A stretch of DNA of 64,000 nucleotides from Flavobacteriales bacterium (GCA_026196775.1 JAPHUD010000023.1:1-64000), one strand, 5' to 3'; numbered from the stretch's first letter, positions 45,009 to 55,291 are shown. Numbers and translations: made by a program. The notes: a model not told the origin generated them from the sequence alone.

Positions 45009-45554
45009 ATGAAATGGAGTGAAGAGCAATTAGTGGTAGAGTGCTTGAAGAATAATTCATCAGCACAAAAGCATTTGTTCGAGTATTACTCTAAAAGAAT
45101 GATGGGAGTTTGCCTTAGATATACCAAAGACCATGATGAAGCCCAAGATGTTTTACAAATGGGTTTTATAAAGGTTTTTGAAAAATTAGATACCTATAAT
45201 GGTGAAGGCTCTTTGGAAGGATGGATTAGAAGGGTAGTGGTCAACACTGCTTTAGACAATATCAGAAAAAACAAGAAAAACAACGAGAATATTGATATAG
45301 AAAAAGTAGATTTTTTACTAGCTAATAATGAAGCCAATGCATTGGATGATTTAAAAGCAGAAGATTTACTAAAAATTATTCAGCAAATGCCAACCGGGTT
45401 TAGAACAGTTTTTAATATGTATGCTATAGAAGGCTATTCGCATAAAGAAATTGCAGAACAATTAGGCATTACAGTAAATACTTCTAAGTCTCAATATTCT
45501 AGAGCTAGAGTTTGTTTGCAAAATTTATTAATGAAAGAAGCGATTACGAGATAA
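45009..45554 (+). CDS. ECF-type RNA polymerase sigma factor
   Basis: The 181-residue protein has sigma region 2 at about 10-85 (LFEYYSKRMMGVCLRYTKDHDEA then DVLQMGFIKVFEKLDTY and the EGWIRRVVVNTALDNIRK block) and region 4 at about 118-170 (MPTGFRTVFNMYAIEGYSHKEIAEQLGI and VNTSKSQYSRARVCLQNLL). It lacks regions 1 and 3, as expected for ECF sigma factors. It directs RNA polymerase to a special set of promoters. The next gene, 22 bases downstream, encodes a membrane protein with a short N-terminal cytoplasmic segment, the usual position of an anti-sigma factor. SigP-type ECF factors are known to control T9SS genes in Porphyromonas; this one is not shown to be an orthologue. Confidence 0.93.
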   Translation: MKWSEEQLVVECLKNNSSAQKHLFEYYSKRMMGVCLRYTKDHDEAQDVLQMGFIKVFEKLDTYNGEGSLEGWIRRVVVNTALDNIRKNKKNNENIDIEKVDFLLANNEANALDDLKAEDLLKIIQQMPTGFRTVFNMYAIEGYSHKEIAEQLGITVNTSKSQYSRARVCLQNLLMKEAITR

Positions 45555-45576
45555 ATTATCTCACACAAAAATTAAG

Positions 45577-46719
45577 ATGAAAAAAGAATTTGAAAATATA
45601 GAACAACTTTTTAAAGATACCTTTGAAAATTACGAAGCCAATGTTGATGCTTCTGTATGGAATAATATACAGCAATCTATCAACTCACCTGCTTCATCCG
45701 CAGCTTCATCTTCATCTGCAGGAAATGCAGGAGGTTTTGCTGCTAAAAGTGCTTTCTTTAAAATTGCCGCAGCTACTATCACCTCTGTAGTTGTAGTTAC
45801 CTCTTCGGTGTTAATTTACAATGCATTTAAAGATGAACCAGCTAACAATAATGAAATTGCTGAAAACCAATTGACAACTGAAAGCTTAGCTCCAAAAAAT
45901 ATTGAAGAGACAGCAACTGAAACACCATTAACAACAGAAAACAACACTACTGAAAATGGAAGTAATGTGGTAACTCCTCAACAAAATGAAGTGGAGGATA
46001 AAGACCTTACTTCTAACGAAAAAAATAATTCTAGCAATACTGTAAACAACAATAATACAACTGAAACTACTACAACACCTAGCAATACTGTTGTTGAAAA
46101 TAATAAAGAAACACAAACACAACAAAGTCCGGTGGTAACAAATACCAATACATCACCAACTGAACCGTCAACAACCAATACGCCAAAAGTAGATGTATTG
46201 GCAAATGTTAAATTAAAAGCAAGTACCAAAAAAGGTGATGCTCCGCTTTATGTTGAGTTCAACGTTGTTGGAGAAGCTATCGATTATCAATGGAATATTG
46301 ATGGTGTAACTAAGTCGGGTGAAAATGTATATCATACATTTGATAATCCAGGTAAATATGAAGTATTGCTTATTGTAAAGGATAAGCAAGGGAAAACTAA
46401 AACCATTACCGAAAACATTGAAGTTTTATCGCTTGTAAAATCTTCTATTTCAGATATTCAAAATATTTTCACTCCAAATGGTGATGGTAAGAATGATATT
46501 TTACTAATAGAAGGAGAAAATATTAAAGAGTTTAAAGCGGTTGTTTACAACCAAAATGGAACTGTTATTTTTGAATGGAATACTATTTCAGGATTTTGGG
46601 ATGGTAAAGACATGAATAACCAGATTGTTCCTGATGGAATCTACTTTTTGGTTGTTAATGCATTAGGAGAGGACAACAAACCTTATGAAATTAAAAAATC
46701 TATTACTCTAAGAAAGTAA
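45577..46719 (+). CDS. Membrane partner of ECF sigma factor with PKD and T9SS type B-like C-terminal domain
   Basis: The 380-residue protein has a charged N-terminal segment (about 1-36: NIEQLFKDTFENYEANVDASVW) that resembles the cytoplasmic N-termini of proteins found next to Bacteroidota ECF sigma genes. A Ser/Ala-rich linker, one membrane helix (about 59-82, IAAATITSVVVVTSSVLIY) and an Asn/Thr/Glu-rich stalk (about 85-200) follow. Then comes a PKD-like fold (about 205-285; GDAPLYVEFNVVG and YHTFDNPGKYEVLLIV) and a gliding-motility-associated C-terminal domain (about 289-380; IFTPNGDGKNDILLIEG, GFWDGKDMNNQIVPDG, YFLVV). Such a C-terminal domain normally sends secreted proteins to T9SS, but no cleavable signal peptide is seen. 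An anti-sigma role is inferred from position and topology. Confidence 0.75.
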   Translation: MKKEFENIEQLFKDTFENYEANVDASVWNNIQQSINSPASSAASSSSAGNAGGFAAKSAFFKIAAATITSVVVVTSSVLIYNAFKDEPANNNEIAENQLTTESLAPKNIEETATETPLTTENNTTENGSNVVTPQQNEVEDKDLTSNEKNNSSNTVNNNNTTETTTTPSNTVVENNKETQTQQSPVVTNTNTSPTEPSTTNTPKVDVLANVKLKASTKKGDAPLYVEFNVVGEAIDYQWNIDGVTKSGENVYHTFDNPGKYEVLLIVKDKQGKTKTITENIEVLSLVKSSISDIQNIFTPNGDGKNDILLIEGENIKEFKAVVYNQNGTVIFEWNTISGFWDGKDMNNQIVPDGIYFLVVNALGEDNKPYEIKKSITLRK

Positions 46720-46760
46720 CACTTATTAACAACTATTAGTAATTTCTTTCTGAAAAAACG

Positions 46761-46792
46761 TTGTAGGTAAAATTAAAAAAGGCGTAATTTCG
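46761..46792 (+). promoter_or_regulatory. Likely promoter of dxs
   Basis: TTG (46761-46763) and TAATTTCG (46785-46792, one mismatch to TAnnTTTG) are 21 bases apart, the normal spacing. The start codon is 28 bases after the box. Confidence 0.45.
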
Positions 46793-46820
46793 TAAGTAGA
46801 TTTTTAAGAACGGATTATAC

Positions 46821-48755
46821 ATGGCAGATTACCAAACAGGAAAGCTCCTTGAGCAAATCATTTGTCCCCAAGATTTAAGAGAGAAAATAACAGAGGATGA
46901 CCTGCCTCAACTTTGTAACGAACTCAGAGATTTTATTGTAGATGTGGTTTCCCAAAAAGGAGGACATTTTGGAGCTAGTTTAGGCGTAGTAGAGCTAACG
47001 GTTGCTTTGCATTATGTTTTTGATACTCCCAACGATAAAATTGTATGGGATGTTGGTCATCAAGCCTACGGACATAAAATCCTTACCGGAAGAAGAGAAG
47101 TTTTTCATACCAACAGAATTTACAAAGGAATTAGCGGTTTTCCTAAACCATCTGAAAGTGAGTACGATACTTTTGCTGTAGGACATTCGTCTACTTCTAT
47201 TTCTGCTGCTTTAGGTATGGCAGTAGCATCTCGTTATAAAAAAGAAAATAAACAACATATTGCTGTTATTGGTGATGGCTCAATGACTGCAGGATTGGCT
47301 TTTGAAGGACTAAATCATGGAGGAAGTGAGGATACTAACTTATTAGTTATTCTTAACGATAATTGCATGTCTATCGACCCCAATGTTGGAGCATTAAAAG
47401 AATATTTAACAGATATAACCACTTCACATACTTATAATAAAGTAAAAGATGAAGTATGGAATTTACTAGGATTAATTAGTAAATTCGGTCCAAATGCTCA
47501 AGCCATTGCTCAAAAAATTGAGAATGGAATAAAATCTACCTTGTTAAAACAAAGTAATTTATTTGAATCATTAAACTTTAGGTATTTCGGACCTGTTGAT
47601 GGACATGATGTAAATTACTTAGCCAAAGTATTAGCAGATTTAAAAGATATTCCAGGACCAAAAATTTTACATTGTATTACTGAAAAAGGCAAAGGTTATG
47701 AACCTGCGGAATTAGGCGATACCACTCAATGGCATGCTCCGGGTATTTTTAATAAAGAAACAGGAGAAATTATAAAAATAGCTCCTAAAAGTCCACAGCC
47801 ACCCAAGTTTCAGGATGTTTTTGGGCATACCATAGTAGAACTTGCCGAACAAAATGATAAAATTGTTGGAGTAACGCCTGCTATGCCTTCGGGATGTTCA
47901 TTAAATATAATGATGAAAGCCATGCCCGACAGAGCTTTTGATGTAGGTATTGCAGAACAACATGCAGTTACTTTTTCTGCAGGAATGGCTAGTCAGGGAT
48001 TGGTGCCATTTTGCAACATTTACTCCTCATTTATGCAGCGAGCTTACGACCAAGTGATACACGATGTAGCGTTACAAAACTTACATGTTGTATTTTGTTT
48101 AGATAGAGGTGGAGTAGTGGGAGCTGATGGAGCAACGCACCACGGAGCTTATGATTTGGCGTACTTTAGATGTATTCCTAACATGATAGTGGCTTCACCA
48201 ATTAATGAAGAAGATTTAAGAAACTTGATGTTTACAGCACAAGCAGATAATAACGGTCCTTTTTCTATTCGTTACCCAAGAGGAAACGGTTCTATGGTAA
48301 ATTGGAAAACACCTTTTAAGAAAATAAAAATAGGAACAGGTCAGCGTTTGAAAAATGGTGAAGACATTGCTATTTTATCTATTGGACCAATTGGGTTGGA
48401 AGCTAAAAAAGCCATTGAAAAACTAGAAGAAACAGCCAACATTAGCATCGCTCACTACGATATGCGTTTTGTAAAACCCATTGATGAAATTTTATTGCAC
48501 GAAGTATTCACTAAATTCAACAAAGTAATTACCTTAGAAGATGGTTGTATAATGGGTGGTTTAGGTAGTGCGGTTTTAGAATTTATGGCTGACAATAATT
48601 ACCAAGCACAAATAAAAAGATTAGGCATACCCGATAAGTTTGTTGACCATGGTACACAAGAAGAACTTTATGCCGAGTGTTTTTATGATGCCAATGCGGT
48701 AATCACAACAGTAAAATCCTTGATGGAAACAGCTGAAAATAAAGCCTCGGCTTAG
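46821..48755 (+). CDS. dxs: 1-deoxy-D-xylulose-5-phosphate synthase
   Basis: The 644-residue thiamine diphosphate enzyme condenses pyruvate and glyceraldehyde 3-phosphate at the start of the MEP isoprenoid pathway. Motifs are GGHFGASLGVVELTVALHYVF in outline (about 42-62), DVGHQAYGHKILTGRR (about 74-89), GDGSMTAGLAFEGLNHGG (about 152-169), the beta-half RAFDVGIAEQHAVTFSAGMA (about 371-390) with the catalytic Glu, and DRGGVVGADGATHHGAYDLAY (about 430-450). Length is normal. The ispF gene of the same pathway is in this window at 19539. It has its own promoter-like element. Confidence 0.97.
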   Translation: MADYQTGKLLEQIICPQDLREKITEDDLPQLCNELRDFIVDVVSQKGGHFGASLGVVELTVALHYVFDTPNDKIVWDVGHQAYGHKILTGRREVFHTNRIYKGISGFPKPSESEYDTFAVGHSSTSISAALGMAVASRYKKENKQHIAVIGDGSMTAGLAFEGLNHGGSEDTNLLVILNDNCMSIDPNVGALKEYLTDITTSHTYNKVKDEVWNLLGLISKFGPNAQAIAQKIENGIKSTLLKQSNLFESLNFRYFGPVDGHDVNYLAKVLADLKDIPGPKILHCITEKGKGYEPAELGDTTQWHAPGIFNKETGEIIKIAPKSPQPPKFQDVFGHTIVELAEQNDKIVGVTPAMPSGCSLNIMMKAMPDRAFDVGIAEQHAVTFSAGMASQGLVPFCNIYSSFMQRAYDQVIHDVALQNLHVVFCLDRGGVVGADGATHHGAYDLAYFRCIPNMIVASPINEEDLRNLMFTAQADNNGPFSIRYPRGNGSMVNWKTPFKKIKIGTGQRLKNGEDIAILSIGPIGLEAKKAIEKLEETANISIAHYDMRFVKPIDEILLHEVFTKFNKVITLEDGCIMGGLGSAVLEFMADNNYQAQIKRLGIPDKFVDHGTQEELYAECFYDANAVITTVKSLMETAENKASA

Positions 48756-48807
48756 TTTAGTGTAATATTTTATTCATTTATATGATTACAATTTTAGTTG
48801 TTAATGC

Positions 48808-48815
48808 TATATTTG
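48808..48815 (+). promoter_or_regulatory. -7 box before recJ
   Basis: TATATTTG matches the consensus exactly and ends 30 bases before the recJ start. No well-spaced -33 TTG is seen. Confidence 0.45.
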
Positions 48816-48845
48816 TAAGGTATCTTTCTATTAAAATTTTTCTCC

Positions 48846-50555
48846 ATGCAATACCAATGGCAAATAAAACCTACTTCCAACGCTAAAGCAATAGAAAAAC
48901 TTTCTGAACAATTAAATAACTTAGATCCAACACTTACTAACATTCTACTTCAAAGAGGGATAGATACCTTTGAGAAAGCTAAAGATTTTTTTCGCCCTGA
49001 TTTGAATAATATTCATGATACTTTTTTGATGAAAGACATGGATAAAGCGGTGGAGCGTTTGCAAAAAGCCATTGCCAATAATGAGAAAATACTGATTTAC
49101 GGAGATTATGATGTGGATGGAACAACGTCAGTAGCGTTAGTGTATGCCTATCTGAAAAATTATTACGATAAGTTAGCTTATTACATTCCGGATAGATATG
49201 CAGAGGGTTATGGCATTTCTTACCAAGGAATTGATTTTGCCAAAGAGAATGATTTTAAACTCATCATAGCCTTAGATTGTGGTATAAAAGCTATAGATAA
49301 AATCGCTTATGCCAAAGAGAAAGGAGTGGATTTTATTATTTGCGACCATCACCGTCCGGGAGATGAAATTCCTGATGCAGTTGCGGTGTTAGATCCTAAA
49401 AGAAAAGATTGTAATTATCCATATAAAGAATTATCGGGTTGTGGAGTAGGCTTTAAATTGATGCAAGCATGGACGCAAAAGAATAATTATGATGAAGAAT
49501 TGTTGTTCTCGTATTTGGATTTATTAGCCATTAGTATTTGTGCAGATATTGTTCCGATAACAGCCGAAAATAGAATTTTTGTTTACTATGGATTAAAAGT
49601 ACTTAATCAACTAAATCGACCGGGAATAAAAGCATTGGTGAATTTAACCAATAATAAAAAAGAATTTACCGTTTCGGATGTAGTTTTTTCTATTGCTCCA
49701 AGAATAAATGCAGCAGGAAGATTGAAAAGCGGGAACAAAGCCGTGGAATTATTGGTGGCAGATAACGATGAAGATGCCATAGATTTCGGCAATGGAATCA
49801 ATGAATTAAACACCGACAGAAAAGATATCGATACATCTATCACGCAACAAGCATTAGAAATTATTGAAAGCGACCAACGTTTTACTACCAGAAAAACTAC
49901 GGTTGTTTATAAAAAAGATTGGCATAAAGGTGTGGTGGGCATTGTGGCATCTCGATTAATAGAAACACATTACAAACCGACTATTGTGTTGACTCATTCT
50001 GATGGAAAAGTTACCGGATCGGCAAGGTCGGTAAGAGATTTTGATGTGTACAATGCCATTGATGCTTGTAGTGATTTGTTGGAGCAATATGGTGGACACA
50101 TGTATGCTGCCGGACTAACACTTTTACCTGAAAATGTACCTGCTTTTATTGATAAGTTTGAAGACATTGTTAGTAGTACCATTGAAGACCACATGCTTAT
50201 TCCTAAATTAGAAATTGACGCCAAGTTGGAGTTAACTCAAATTACGCCTCGTTTTTATAGTGTGCTAAAACAATTTGCTCCTTGTGGTCCGGAAAATATG
50301 CAACCTGTATTCATAAGTGAAAATTTACTGACTATCGATAACATTAGAATTGTTGGCGAAAATCATTTAAAATTAGATATTTATTCACCTGAAAACCCTG
50401 ATTTAATTATACCTTGTATCGCTTTTAGACTAGGACATTTTATTAATGATTTACAGCCTGGAGTGCTATTCAGCATAGTTTATACTATAGAAGAAAACGA
50501 ATGGAATAATGCTAAAACTTTACAATTAAATGTGAAGGATATTAGGTTGATGTGA
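48846..50555 (+). CDS. recJ: Single-strand-specific 5'-3' exonuclease RecJ
   Basis: The 569-residue enzyme degrades single-stranded DNA in recombination and repair. DHH-family motifs are visible: ILIYGDYDVDGTTSVAL (motif I, about 78-94), LIIALDCGIKAI (motif II, about 138-149), FIICDHHRPGDEIP (motif III with DHH, about 161-174) and DLLAISICADIVP (about 225-237). The DHHA1 part has GSARSVRDFDVYNAIDAC and YGGHMYAAGLTL (about 390-425), and an OB-like region ends the protein. Length is normal. It is convergent with the M42 peptidase gene. Confidence 0.95.
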   Translation: MQYQWQIKPTSNAKAIEKLSEQLNNLDPTLTNILLQRGIDTFEKAKDFFRPDLNNIHDTFLMKDMDKAVERLQKAIANNEKILIYGDYDVDGTTSVALVYAYLKNYYDKLAYYIPDRYAEGYGISYQGIDFAKENDFKLIIALDCGIKAIDKIAYAKEKGVDFIICDHHRPGDEIPDAVAVLDPKRKDCNYPYKELSGCGVGFKLMQAWTQKNNYDEELLFSYLDLLAISICADIVPITAENRIFVYYGLKVLNQLNRPGIKALVNLTNNKKEFTVSDVVFSIAPRINAAGRLKSGNKAVELLVADNDEDAIDFGNGINELNTDRKDIDTSITQQALEIIESDQRFTTRKTTVVYKKDWHKGVVGIVASRLIETHYKPTIVLTHSDGKVTGSARSVRDFDVYNAIDACSDLLEQYGGHMYAAGLTLLPENVPAFIDKFEDIVSSTIEDHMLIPKLEIDAKLELTQITPRFYSVLKQFAPCGPENMQPVFISENLLTIDNIRIVGENHLKLDIYSPENPDLIIPCIAFRLGHFINDLQPGVLFSIVYTIEENEWNNAKTLQLNVKDIRLM

Positions 50556-50624
50556 GGATAGTTTTTTTAATAAAAGACTAAAAAATATTGATTTACAATG
50601 AGGTACATTTTTAAAATGAGTTTT

Positions 50625-51554
50625 TCACAACCTCTCCATCAAATACGCGTACATCTCTACCATAGCTTTGATGTCTTTCTTGTGCACTTTTTCATCAGGA
50701 GAATGAACATTATCCTCAGGAGCTCCTATAAAACACCAGTCGAATGGGTAGGGGGAGCGTTGAAGTGCGTTGCCGTCACTTCCTCCGGCACTTTCCACTT
50801 CTAGCTGAAAAGGAATTTTACTTTTTGTTGCTAAATCAACAATTTTATTAATGTAGCTTTTTCTTGGTATTCCGGAATCTCGCATAGAAATAGCAACTCC
50901 CTTTCCATGTTTTACACCTTCTGTTACCCAAGTTATATCTGAAATTAATGCTTGTTTTACACCAAAACCTTCGTATAAAAATTTGGCTAAATAACCAACA
51001 CTTCCACCACCATGTTCTTCCCATGCCGAGAAAACAATAGCTCCATTTTCTAATGTTTTAGCAACTTCTAGAGCACTCCAAATACCTAAACGATTATCCA
51101 TGTAACAACACTGAACATAGTTGTTATCTTCTCTAAAGTTAGGCTGATAAGTAAGTGTTGTTCCTCTGTCTATTGTTCTTTTATATGTTGCCGAAAAGGT
51201 TAGAAATTCGTGTTCATCTTCAACAGCTTCAAGCGTACAAGTTATTTTTCCTTGACTATCTTTTCCAACTAATTTGACTCCTTTTTTAGCTGAGGGGCCT
51301 CCAATTTTAATTAAATTATTGTCATATCCAACTGTGTAACCAACAGAATCCATGTGAGCGAAAATAGCTGTTCTTGGCTCACCAAAAATCAGTATAATAC
51401 AATTTTGAAAGTCTTCTCCTATCAAAATTTCAGGTTGAACTTTCCAGTTTTTTTGATCTTTTTTGATGTGTTTTAAAAGAAACTTAGTCATAGTTTCTTC
51501 GCTACCAGAAGGGGCATGTACTTTGCAAAGTTGTTGAAGCAAATCAAAATTCAT
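50625..51554 (-). CDS. M42-like zinc metallopeptidase
   Basis: The 309-residue cytoplasmic protein resembles M42 glutamyl-type or FrvX-like aminopeptidases. Metal-binding features seen are FAHMDSVGYTVG (first His and Asp, about 65-76), YMDNRLGIWSALEVA (about 152-166), SAWEEHGGGSVGYLA with the catalytic Glu pair (about 178-192) and EDNVHSPDEKVHKKDI (last His, about 281-296). It is a little shorter than typical members (about 350). It removes N-terminal residues from peptides. It lies 22 bases after dnaN. Confidence 0.85.
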   Translation of the reverse strand: MNFDLLQQLCKVHAPSGSEETMTKFLLKHIKKDQKNWKVQPEILIGEDFQNCIILIFGEPRTAIFAHMDSVGYTVGYDNNLIKIGGPSAKKGVKLVGKDSQGKITCTLEAVEDEHEFLTFSATYKRTIDRGTTLTYQPNFREDNNYVQCCYMDNRLGIWSALEVAKTLENGAIVFSAWEEHGGGSVGYLAKFLYEGFGVKQALISDITWVTEGVKHGKGVAISMRDSGIPRKSYINKIVDLATKSKIPFQLEVESAGGSDGNALQRSPYPFDWCFIGAPEDNVHSPDEKVHKKDIKAMVEMYAYLMERL

Positions 51555-51576
51555 GATGATGAAGAGTTATGCTTTC

Positions 51577-52698
51577 TTAGTTGTTTAACATTACAGGCAT
51601 CACCAACATCAATACTTCTTCGTTGTCGTCTTCTTTTTCTACAGGAGTTAAAATTCCTGCTCTGTTTGGAGCAGACATCGCAATACTAACATTGTCTGAT
51701 GTTAAGTTGGTTAACATTTCCAATAAAAATGCTGCATTAAACCCTATTTCCATGTCCTCACCTTCAAACTGACAAGTAAGTCTTTCAACAGCTTCGTTAG
51801 AGAAATCTAAATCTTCAGCAGAAATTTGTAATTCGCTGCCCGACATTTTAAGTTTTATCTGGTGAGTTGTTTTGTTAGAGAATATCGCTACTCTTTTTAA
51901 GGCAGTTAAAAATTTACTTCTTTCAACAGTAAGTACATTAGGGTTTTCTGTTGGAATTACAGCATTGTAGTTTGGATATTTACCATCAATTAATCTAGAA
52001 ATTAGTTTAGTAGATTCAAATTCAAAAGCTGCATTTGTTTCGTTGTAGTTTATCGTTACATCATCATTTACGCTACTCAAAATATTTTTAAGCAAGGTTA
52101 ATGGTTTTTTAGGGAAGATAAATGAAGAGCCTGTTTTGGCTCCTAAATCCGTTCTTCTATATTTTACCAATTTGTGGGCATCAGTAGCTACAAAAGTGAT
52201 GTCATCATTATTTAATTCAAAAAATACTCCTGACATAACAGGTCTTAACTCATCATTACCTGTAGCAAATAATGTTTTGTTGATAGCATTTTCAATAATG
52301 TCGGCATTAATTTTTATGGTTGATGGCTTTTCAATTTCAGGAGTTTTGGGAAACTCTTCACCATTTAAACCACTCAATTTATATTTTCCTTCATCAGATG
52401 TGATTTCAATCCCAAAATCTTTGCTGTCTATAGTAAAAGTAAGCGGTTGAGTAGGAAAAGTTTTTAAGGTATCTAACAATAACTTGGCAGGTATAGCAAT
52501 AATTCCATCTTCTTTAGATTCAATATTAAGTTTTGTAGTAATAGTTGTTTCTAAATCTGAAGCCGTTATAGAAAGTTCACTATCTTTAATTTCAAATAAA
52601 AAATTATCTAAAATTGGTAAAGTATTGTTTGTACTTAATACGCCACTAATTTGTTGTAGTTTTTTTAATAATGCTGTACTTGTTACTATAAATTTCAT
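51577..52698 (-). CDS. dnaN: DNA polymerase III beta subunit (sliding clamp)
   Basis: The 373-residue clamp holds DNA polymerase III on DNA. It opens MKFIVTSTALLKKLQQISGV and shows family blocks TASDLETTIT (about 41-50), SGLNGEEFPKTPEI (about 107-120), VATDAHKLVKYRR (about 167-179), LISRLIDGKYPNYNAVIP (about 234-251) and the end VLMLVMPVMLNN, which forms the peptide-binding pocket. Three clamp domains of near-equal size are expected. It is not next to dnaA here. A TACTTTTG box lies about 41 bases upstream of the start. Confidence 0.96.
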   Translation of the reverse strand: MKFIVTSTALLKKLQQISGVLSTNNTLPILDNFLFEIKDSELSITASDLETTITTKLNIESKEDGIIAIPAKLLLDTLKTFPTQPLTFTIDSKDFGIEITSDEGKYKLSGLNGEEFPKTPEIEKPSTIKINADIIENAINKTLFATGNDELRPVMSGVFFELNNDDITFVATDAHKLVKYRRTDLGAKTGSSFIFPKKPLTLLKNILSSVNDDVTINYNETNAAFEFESTKLISRLIDGKYPNYNAVIPTENPNVLTVERSKFLTALKRVAIFSNKTTHQIKLKMSGSELQISAEDLDFSNEAVERLTCQFEGEDMEIGFNAAFLLEMLTNLTSDNVSIAMSAPNRAGILTPVEKEDDNEEVLMLVMPVMLNN

Positions 52699-52739
52699 AT
52701 GTATGTAAATTATTTAATTGTCTTTATTTATAAGTGTAA

Positions 52740-52747
52740 CAAAAGTA
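52740..52747 (-). promoter_or_regulatory. -7 box before dnaN
   Basis: TACTTTTG on the minus strand matches TAnnTTTG and lies 42 bases from the dnaN start. No -33 TTG at a proper distance is visible. Confidence 0.4.
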
Positions 52748-52822
52748 ATTTTTTATGTGTGCTTAGTGCTAATTAATTATTAATAATTATCAACATTGTT
52801 GATAAAATTAAAACACTGATTA

Positions 52823-55291
52823 TTAGTTTCTTAATTGTTGTTTTTCAGTAATATTAATAGCGTTTTTTACTTTTTGTTTGGTAAGTGCGTAATCAATTAC
52901 TTCGGTCATATTTTCAACATAGTGAAATTTAAGACCTGTTAAATAGGGTTCTTTTATCTCTTTAATGTCTTTTTCATTGTCTTTAGAGAGAATGATTTCC
53001 TTGATTTCAGCACGTTTTGCCGCTAAAATTTTTTCTTTAATTCCGCCAACAGGTAAAACTCTTCCTCTTAATGTGATTTCACCTGTCATAGCTAAATTAG
53101 CTTTTACTTTACGTTGAGTAAATGCAGATGCCAAAGCTGTAAGCATTGTAATTCCTGCCGAAGGGCCATCTTTTGGCGTTGCTCCTTCAGGAACATGGAT
53201 GTGAATATCCCATTTGTCAAAAGTTTCTGGGCTAATATCAAGAATGTTAGCGTGAGCTTTAAGGTAGGCTAGTGCAATTATAGCTGATTCTTTCATCACA
53301 TCTCCTAAATTTCCTGTAAGTGTAAGTTTCCCTTTTCCTTTGCTTAAACTAGTTTCTATAAACAAAATATCGCCTCCAACAGAAGTCCAAGCTAAACCTG
53401 TAACAACACCAGCAACATCATTTCCTTGATATTTATCTTTTGAGTGACCAGGGCCTAATAAATCAACAAGATTTTCCATAACTATTTTTGGATTGTAATC
53501 ACCATCTTCCATAGCAATTTGTTTAGCTTTTTGACGAATTACTTTTGCTAATTTTTTCTCTAGATTTCTAACTCCTGATTCTCTTGTGTATTCACTTGCA
53601 ATTTTTTCAATTACTTTTTTAGGAATTTGTAATTGGTTTTTTACTAATCCGTGACTTTTTACCAATTTAGGAATTAAGTGTCTTGTGGCAATTTCTACTT
53701 TTTCTTCAACGGTGTAACCATTCATCTCAATAATTTCCATTCTGTCTCTAAGTGCAGGCTGTATAGTTGATAATGAATTTGCAGTAGCAATAAATAAGAT
53801 TTTGGATAAATCATAATCTAATTCTAAAAAGTTGTCATAAAAGTTTTCATTTTGTTCTGGGTCTAAAACTTCTAGTAAAGCTGATGAAGGGTCACCTTGA
53901 TGACTTGCTCCAACTTTATCTATTTCGTCTAAAACAAAAACAGGATTAGAAGACTCTACTTTTTTTAAGCTTTGAATAATTCTTCCTGGCATTGCCCCAA
54001 TGTAGGTTTTTCTGTGACCTCTAATCTCTGCTTCATCTCGTAAACCACCTAAGGACATTCGTACGTATTTTCTACCTAATGCTTCTGCAACAGATTTTCC
54101 AAGAGAGGTTTTTCCAACTCCAGGTGGGCCGTAAAGACAAAGAATAGGAGATTTTAAATCACCTTTAAGTTTTAATACAGCTAAGTGTTCAATTATTCTT
54201 TCTTTAACTTTTTCTAAACCAAAATGGTCTCTATCTAAAATACGCTGAGCTCTTTTTAAATCAAAATTATCTTTAGAATATTTTTCCCAAGGAAGCTCTA
54301 AAAGTGTTTCAATATAATTAGATTGAACCGAGTATTCTGCTGCTTGTGGGTTTAACCTTTCAAGTTTACTCAGTTCTTTCTCAAAACGTTCTTTAACTGT
54401 TTTGTTCCATTTTTTTGTTTTGGCTTGTTTTCTAAATTCAGCAATTTCTTGTTGTTGTGGGTCTCCGCCTAGTTCTTCTTGTATTTGCTTAATTTGTTGA
54501 TTAAGGAAATAATCTCTTTGTTGTTTGTCTAAATCTGTTCTAACTTTAGATTGAATATCATTTTTAAGTTCTAATAACTGAAGCTCTTTGGTTAGGTGTT
54601 GTAACAATAAATTGGCTCTTTCTTGTAACTCAGGAATTTCTAACAATATTTGTTTTTCCTTAACTCCTGCATTCATGTTAGATGCGATAAAGTTGATTAA
54701 AAAAGTAGGGCTTTCAATATTTTTAACAGCAAAAGTGGCTTCTGTAGGGATGCTTGGAGATTGTTGTATAATTTGAGTGGCTAAATCTTTAATAGAACTT
54801 ACTAAAGCATTAAACTTTCTACCTGTAGGTTTTTCTAATTGATTGTATTCTTTAACCCTAGCTTTTAAATAAGGTGTTGTTTGGGTAAACGTTTCAATTT
54901 TAAATCTTTTTTTACCTTGAATGATAACAGTAGTATTCCCATCAGGCATACGTAGCATTTTAAGAATGTGTGCAACTGTTCCTATTTCATTTAAATCTTT
55001 TGGATCAGGATCTTCAATAGCATCATTTTTTTGAGCTACAACCCCTAATGTTTTATCGCCATTATAAGCTTCTTTAATTAGTTTAATGGATTTATCTCTA
55101 CCAACGGTTATAGGAATAATTACACCTGGAAATAAAACAGTGTTTCTTAATGGGAGTAGGGGTAATTCTTTAGGTGTTTCTTCCGAATTCATTTGATCTT
55201 CATCATCAGAAGATAAAAGAGGGATAAACTCTGTATCATCATCAATTATATTTGAAATAGTAAGGTTGTCGAAATTAAATGTGTCTTTCAT
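52823..55291 (-). CDS. lon: ATP-dependent protease Lon
   Basis: The 822-residue protease degrades misfolded and regulatory proteins in the cytoplasm. It has the LAN substrate domain (about 40-235, [22 protein letters not shown] in outline), a helical coiled-coil region, the AAA+ module with Walker [15 protein letters not shown] (about 388-401), Walker [12 protein letters not shown] and sensor residues, and the S16 protease domain with Ser711 in DGPSAGITM and Lys754 in [11 protein letters not shown]. The acidic N-terminal extension ([17 protein letters not shown]) is common in Bacteroidota. All catalytic residues are present. It is followed by dnaN after 124 bases. Confidence 0.97.
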   Translation of the reverse strand: MKDTFNFDNLTISNIIDDDTEFIPLLSSDDEDQMNSEETPKELPLLPLRNTVLFPGVIIPITVGRDKSIKLIKEAYNGDKTLGVVAQKNDAIEDPDPKDLNEIGTVAHILKMLRMPDGNTTVIIQGKKRFKIETFTQTTPYLKARVKEYNQLEKPTGRKFNALVSSIKDLATQIIQQSPSIPTEATFAVKNIESPTFLINFIASNMNAGVKEKQILLEIPELQERANLLLQHLTKELQLLELKNDIQSKVRTDLDKQQRDYFLNQQIKQIQEELGGDPQQQEIAEFRKQAKTKKWNKTVKERFEKELSKLERLNPQAAEYSVQSNYIETLLELPWEKYSKDNFDLKRAQRILDRDHFGLEKVKERIIEHLAVLKLKGDLKSPILCLYGPPGVGKTSLGKSVAEALGRKYVRMSLGGLRDEAEIRGHRKTYIGAMPGRIIQSLKKVESSNPVFVLDEIDKVGASHQGDPSSALLEVLDPEQNENFYDNFLELDYDLSKILFIATANSLSTIQPALRDRMEIIEMNGYTVEEKVEIATRHLIPKLVKSHGLVKNQLQIPKKVIEKIASEYTRESGVRNLEKKLAKVIRQKAKQIAMEDGDYNPKIVMENLVDLLGPGHSKDKYQGNDVAGVVTGLAWTSVGGDILFIETSLSKGKGKLTLTGNLGDVMKESAIIALAYLKAHANILDISPETFDKWDIHIHVPEGATPKDGPSAGITMLTALASAFTQRKVKANLAMTGEITLRGRVLPVGGIKEKILAAKRAEIKEIILSKDNEKDIKEIKEPYLTGLKFHYVENMTEVIDYALTKQKVKNAINITEKQQLRN

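Noticed and set aside
45928-46229. Two open frames on the minus strand inside the sigma partner gene
   Set aside because: They are antisense to the repetitive Thr/Asn-rich stalk; low-complexity codons leave opposite frames open by chance.
50558-50582. Possible terminator between recJ and the M42 gene
   Set aside because: The stem is weak and AT-only with a mismatch, so it cannot be supported.
50598-50804. Small plus-strand frame overlapping the M42 peptidase gene
   Set aside because: It lies mostly antisense to conserved metal-binding codons of the peptidase and has no recognisable protein features.
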